Assembly: GCA_964472525.1 (NCBI GenBank)
Contig: CAYYLL010000003.1
Location: 62,001-126,000 of the forward strand
Direction: 5' to 3'
DNA from: SZUA-37 sp964472525
Lineage (GTDB): Bacteria > Pseudomonadota > Gammaproteobacteria > UBA6429 > Thiohalophilaceae
Length of the DNA: 64,000 bases
The notes beneath the pieces are model-generated. The model made no database searches and was not told the origin of the DNA. It worked only from the letters and a program-made list of their open reading frames with translations. Within the stretch, counting starts at the first letter, position 1. Each line of letters opens with the position of its first letter. The translations under genes were made by a program, and so were the position numbers. Positions 62,461 to 64,000 of the stretch are shown here, piece by piece.

Positions 62461-62479
62461 TTTTATTTTAAATTCTAGC

Positions 62480-62998
62480 TTATTTGAGTTTCTTTTTATC
62501 CGACTTGTCGGGTTCGATAACCGCATGTACCCGGTTTTTGTCATCGGCTCCTTTTTGAGCTGTGACGGTACTGTTGCGTGTATTGTATTCGATCTGTTCC
62601 CCTTTGAGCAGATTTTTACCTTGTGAAACAGATGCATTGCCACTTAAGTAGACACGTTCATCTTTGGTGATAAATTCCATTTTGCCCGCTTCTGCATACA
62701 CAAGCTGTTCTACTTTGTCTTGCTGTTGCTGAAAACTGGCAGGCTTACCGGTTACAATAATTTTATTAACTTTCCCCTTCGGTTGGTAAATAACAATTCG
62801 ATTACCTTTTAAAACAAGGCTACCCTGAGTAAAAACAACGTTACCATTATAAATACTAATACCGGTTTTTTCATTTAGCTTTACGTTATCTGCTTTAATT
62901 TTAATTGGTTGATTGCGATCATCCGATAATGCAAAGCTGAGCGAGGGCAACAAGAGTACCGCTAGAAATAGAATTGCAGATTTTTTAATTACTAACAT
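62480..62998 (-). CDS. lptA: LPS transport periplasmic protein LptA
   Basis: A 172-residue OstA-like protein that bridges the periplasm. A signal peptide (about 1-24) ends SFALSDD. The jellyroll marks are QPIKIKADNVKLNEKTGISIYNGNVVFTQGSLVLKGNRIVIYQ and RVYLSGNASVSQGKNLLKGEQIEYN. The C-terminus is basic and probably flexible. It overlaps lptC by 14 bp. Confidence 0.94.
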   Translation of the reverse strand: MLVIKKSAILFLAVLLLPSLSFALSDDRNQPIKIKADNVKLNEKTGISIYNGNVVFTQGSLVLKGNRIVIYQPKGKVNKIIVTGKPASFQQQQDKVEQLVYAEAGKMEFITKDERVYLSGNASVSQGKNLLKGEQIEYNTRNSTVTAQKGADDKNRVHAVIEPDKSDKKKLK

Positions 62999-63554
62999 TA
63001 TAAAATCCCTCTACATTGGACAATAATTCAAGCCGACCTTCGGCTAAGTATACACGCATCCCGATGGCTTTTAAGTGGTGTTTTTCTGTTTGAATAAAAA
63101 CGGCATCACGTGTTTCAGCATAATCCAGTTTTGTTTTAATTGTTAAGTTACTTGTTTTCAGTTGTATTCCCGGTATGGTCTTACTGTTGGGACGTTGCAT
63201 GGTTACTTTGCCATTAAGATAGATGAGCGTTCCTTTATTTAAAACCCGGGCATGTTCCGATTTTATATGCCATGGGCTAAGCTTGTTCCGAAATATTGTT
63301 ATATCGGGTGAGGTGATATCAATGCTGCCATCATCAGGAAAATGTTCGAGCCGGACGCCGCTTAAAACATAATGGGGTTTACCCTCTTTGTTCATAACGG
63401 TTGCTTTAAAATTTGTTAGAAAATAATCCATGTCGTGACGAGGTGGTTTAACTAAGCTAAACGGCTGTACTTCGACTTTATTCAATAACCAGCGACTGGT
63501 TGCAGCAATTGCAATTACAATAATTAAAAGCAGGATATAACCAAAGCGATTCAT
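62985..63554 (-). CDS. lptC: LPS export protein LptC
   Basis: A 189-residue bitopic inner-membrane protein. A single N-terminal helix (about 5-23, YILLLIIVIAIAATSRWLL) is followed by a periplasmic domain (DGSIDITSPDITIFRNKLSPWHIKSEHARVLNKGTLIYLNGKV). It hands LPS from LptB2FG to LptA. It is between kdsC and lptA with small gaps or overlap. Confidence 0.94.
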   Translation of the reverse strand: MNRFGYILLLIIVIAIAATSRWLLNKVEVQPFSLVKPPRHDMDYFLTNFKATVMNKEGKPHYVLSGVRLEHFPDDGSIDITSPDITIFRNKLSPWHIKSEHARVLNKGTLIYLNGKVTMQRPNSKTIPGIQLKTSNLTIKTKLDYAETRDAVFIQTEKHHLKAIGMRVYLAEGRLELLSNVEGFYNVSN

Positions 63555-63564
63555 TTTGGCCAGT

Positions 63565-64000
63565 TCATTTTGAAAAAGAGTGGAGTTGTTGTTCTAAGGT
63601 ATTTTGTGCCTGCATAATAAGTTCACAAACATTCCGAGCTGCACCGCATCCACCATTCAGAGGCGTTTGCCAATGTGCCTGATCAATGACCAGTGGGTGT
63701 GCGTCTTTAACGGTAATGGATAATCTCACTTTGGTCATTACCGGTAAGTCAACCACATCGTCACCGACAAAGGCTGCTTGTCCATAATCTAGGTTTAGTT
63801 TAGTGAGTAGGTCATCAAAGGCGTTGAGTTTATCGAGTCGACCCTGATAAAGATGCTCAATGCCTAAACTATCCATACGGTGTTTGACTAACGGTGAATT
63901 ACGCGCAGTAATAATACCGATTTGCACACCAGTACGCATCAGCAGTTTCATTCCTAAACCATCTTTGGCATAAAAAGCTTTGTATTCTTCGCCATTGTCA
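63565..64000 (-). CDS. kdsC: 3-deoxy-D-manno-octulosonate 8-phosphate phosphatase, N-terminus outside window
   Basis: KdsC dephosphorylates KDO-8-P, the step that frees KDO for LPS core synthesis. The frame is open through the right edge: before the internal Met at 63951 it continues upstream as DNGEEYKAFYAKDGLG, so the true start lies beyond 64000. Visible HAD motifs are VQIGIITARNS and AFVGDDVVDLPVM. About 145 of roughly 175 residues are present. It is the first gene of the kdsC-lptCAB unit in this window. Confidence 0.93.
   Translation of the reverse strand, partial: DNGEEYKAFYAKDGLGMKLLMRTGVQIGIITARNSPLVKHRMDSLGIEHLYQGRLDKLNAFDDLLTKLNLDYGQAAFVGDDVVDLPVMTKVRLSITVKDAHPLVIDQAHWQTPLNGGCGAARNVCELIMQAQNTLEQQLHSFSK

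Overview
The window is a contiguous piece of a Gram-negative, AT-rich gammaproteobacterial chromosome. The evidence is the gene content and order: the lptC-lptA-lptB-rpoN-hpf-ptsN cluster, the miaB-phoH(ybeZ)-ybeY-corC-lnt-leuS-lptE-holA-proA-nadD-rsfS-rlmH-maf-rng-yhdP run, fabA-fabB, ispB divergent from rplU-rpmA-obgE, and a type IV pilin accessory gene. I cannot name the genus. Respiratory c-type cytochromes and a DUF302 protein would fit a marine sulfur- or C1-oxidising lineage, but that is inference. I saw no rRNA, tRNA, CRISPR array, transposase or prophage gene.

Layout. 1-3784: the N-terminal part of purT (minus strand), then a plus-strand trio of an exported thioredoxin-like protein, a gluconate-dehydrogenase subunit-3-like protein and a GMC flavoprotein. 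3834-8181: ispB, then divergent rplU-rpmA-obgE-proB. 8254-16419: mixed small genes (glycine-zipper protein, methyltransferase-like protein, bactofilin, two DUF6316-like small proteins, msrA, DUF924, yjbQ, an ABC exporter, a GNAT, and a nitroreductase (rutE-like) gene broken by a 4-bp duplication). 16567-19836: fatty acid and envelope genes (DUF4442, an lpxA-family acyltransferase, fabA, fabB). 19904-24059: a pilin accessory protein, a response regulator with a degenerate GGDEF domain, a DUF302 protein, a HEAT-like periplasmic protein and an HDOD protein. 24366-32799: the redox accessory region, with a divergent ammonium transporter, a five-haem cytochrome overlapping a MerA/Lpd-like flavoenzyme, a PQQ-type propeller, cytochrome P460, and a minus-strand unit of Met-rich outer-membrane protein, lipoprotein cytochrome c and TlpA thioredoxin. 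32995-52830: a long plus-strand housekeeping run covering tRNA modification, ribosome maturation, lipoprotein and LPS biogenesis, proline and NAD synthesis. 52812-64000: a minus-strand run of darP, mgtE, the complete regulatory PTS (EI, HPr, EIIA-man, RapZ, HprK, EIIA-Ntr), hpf, rpoN, lptBAC and partial kdsC.

How the genes work together. The two ends both serve the envelope: the Lpt transport machine (lptB, lptA, lptC, and lptE in the middle run), Lnt, IspB, LpxA-like and FabA/FabB. The minus-strand block at the right is a phosphorelay with no sugar permease, so it probably regulates rather than transports. The region at 24-32 kb is the least ordinary: nitrogen and electron-transfer proteins in one direction and a putative metal/redox OMP-cytochrome-thioredoxin unit in the other. 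The most concrete sequence-level oddities are the 4-bp duplication that breaks the rutE-like gene, three 17-bp tandem repeats that supply a start codon, and a palindromic element whose end supplies the apparent proB start codon.
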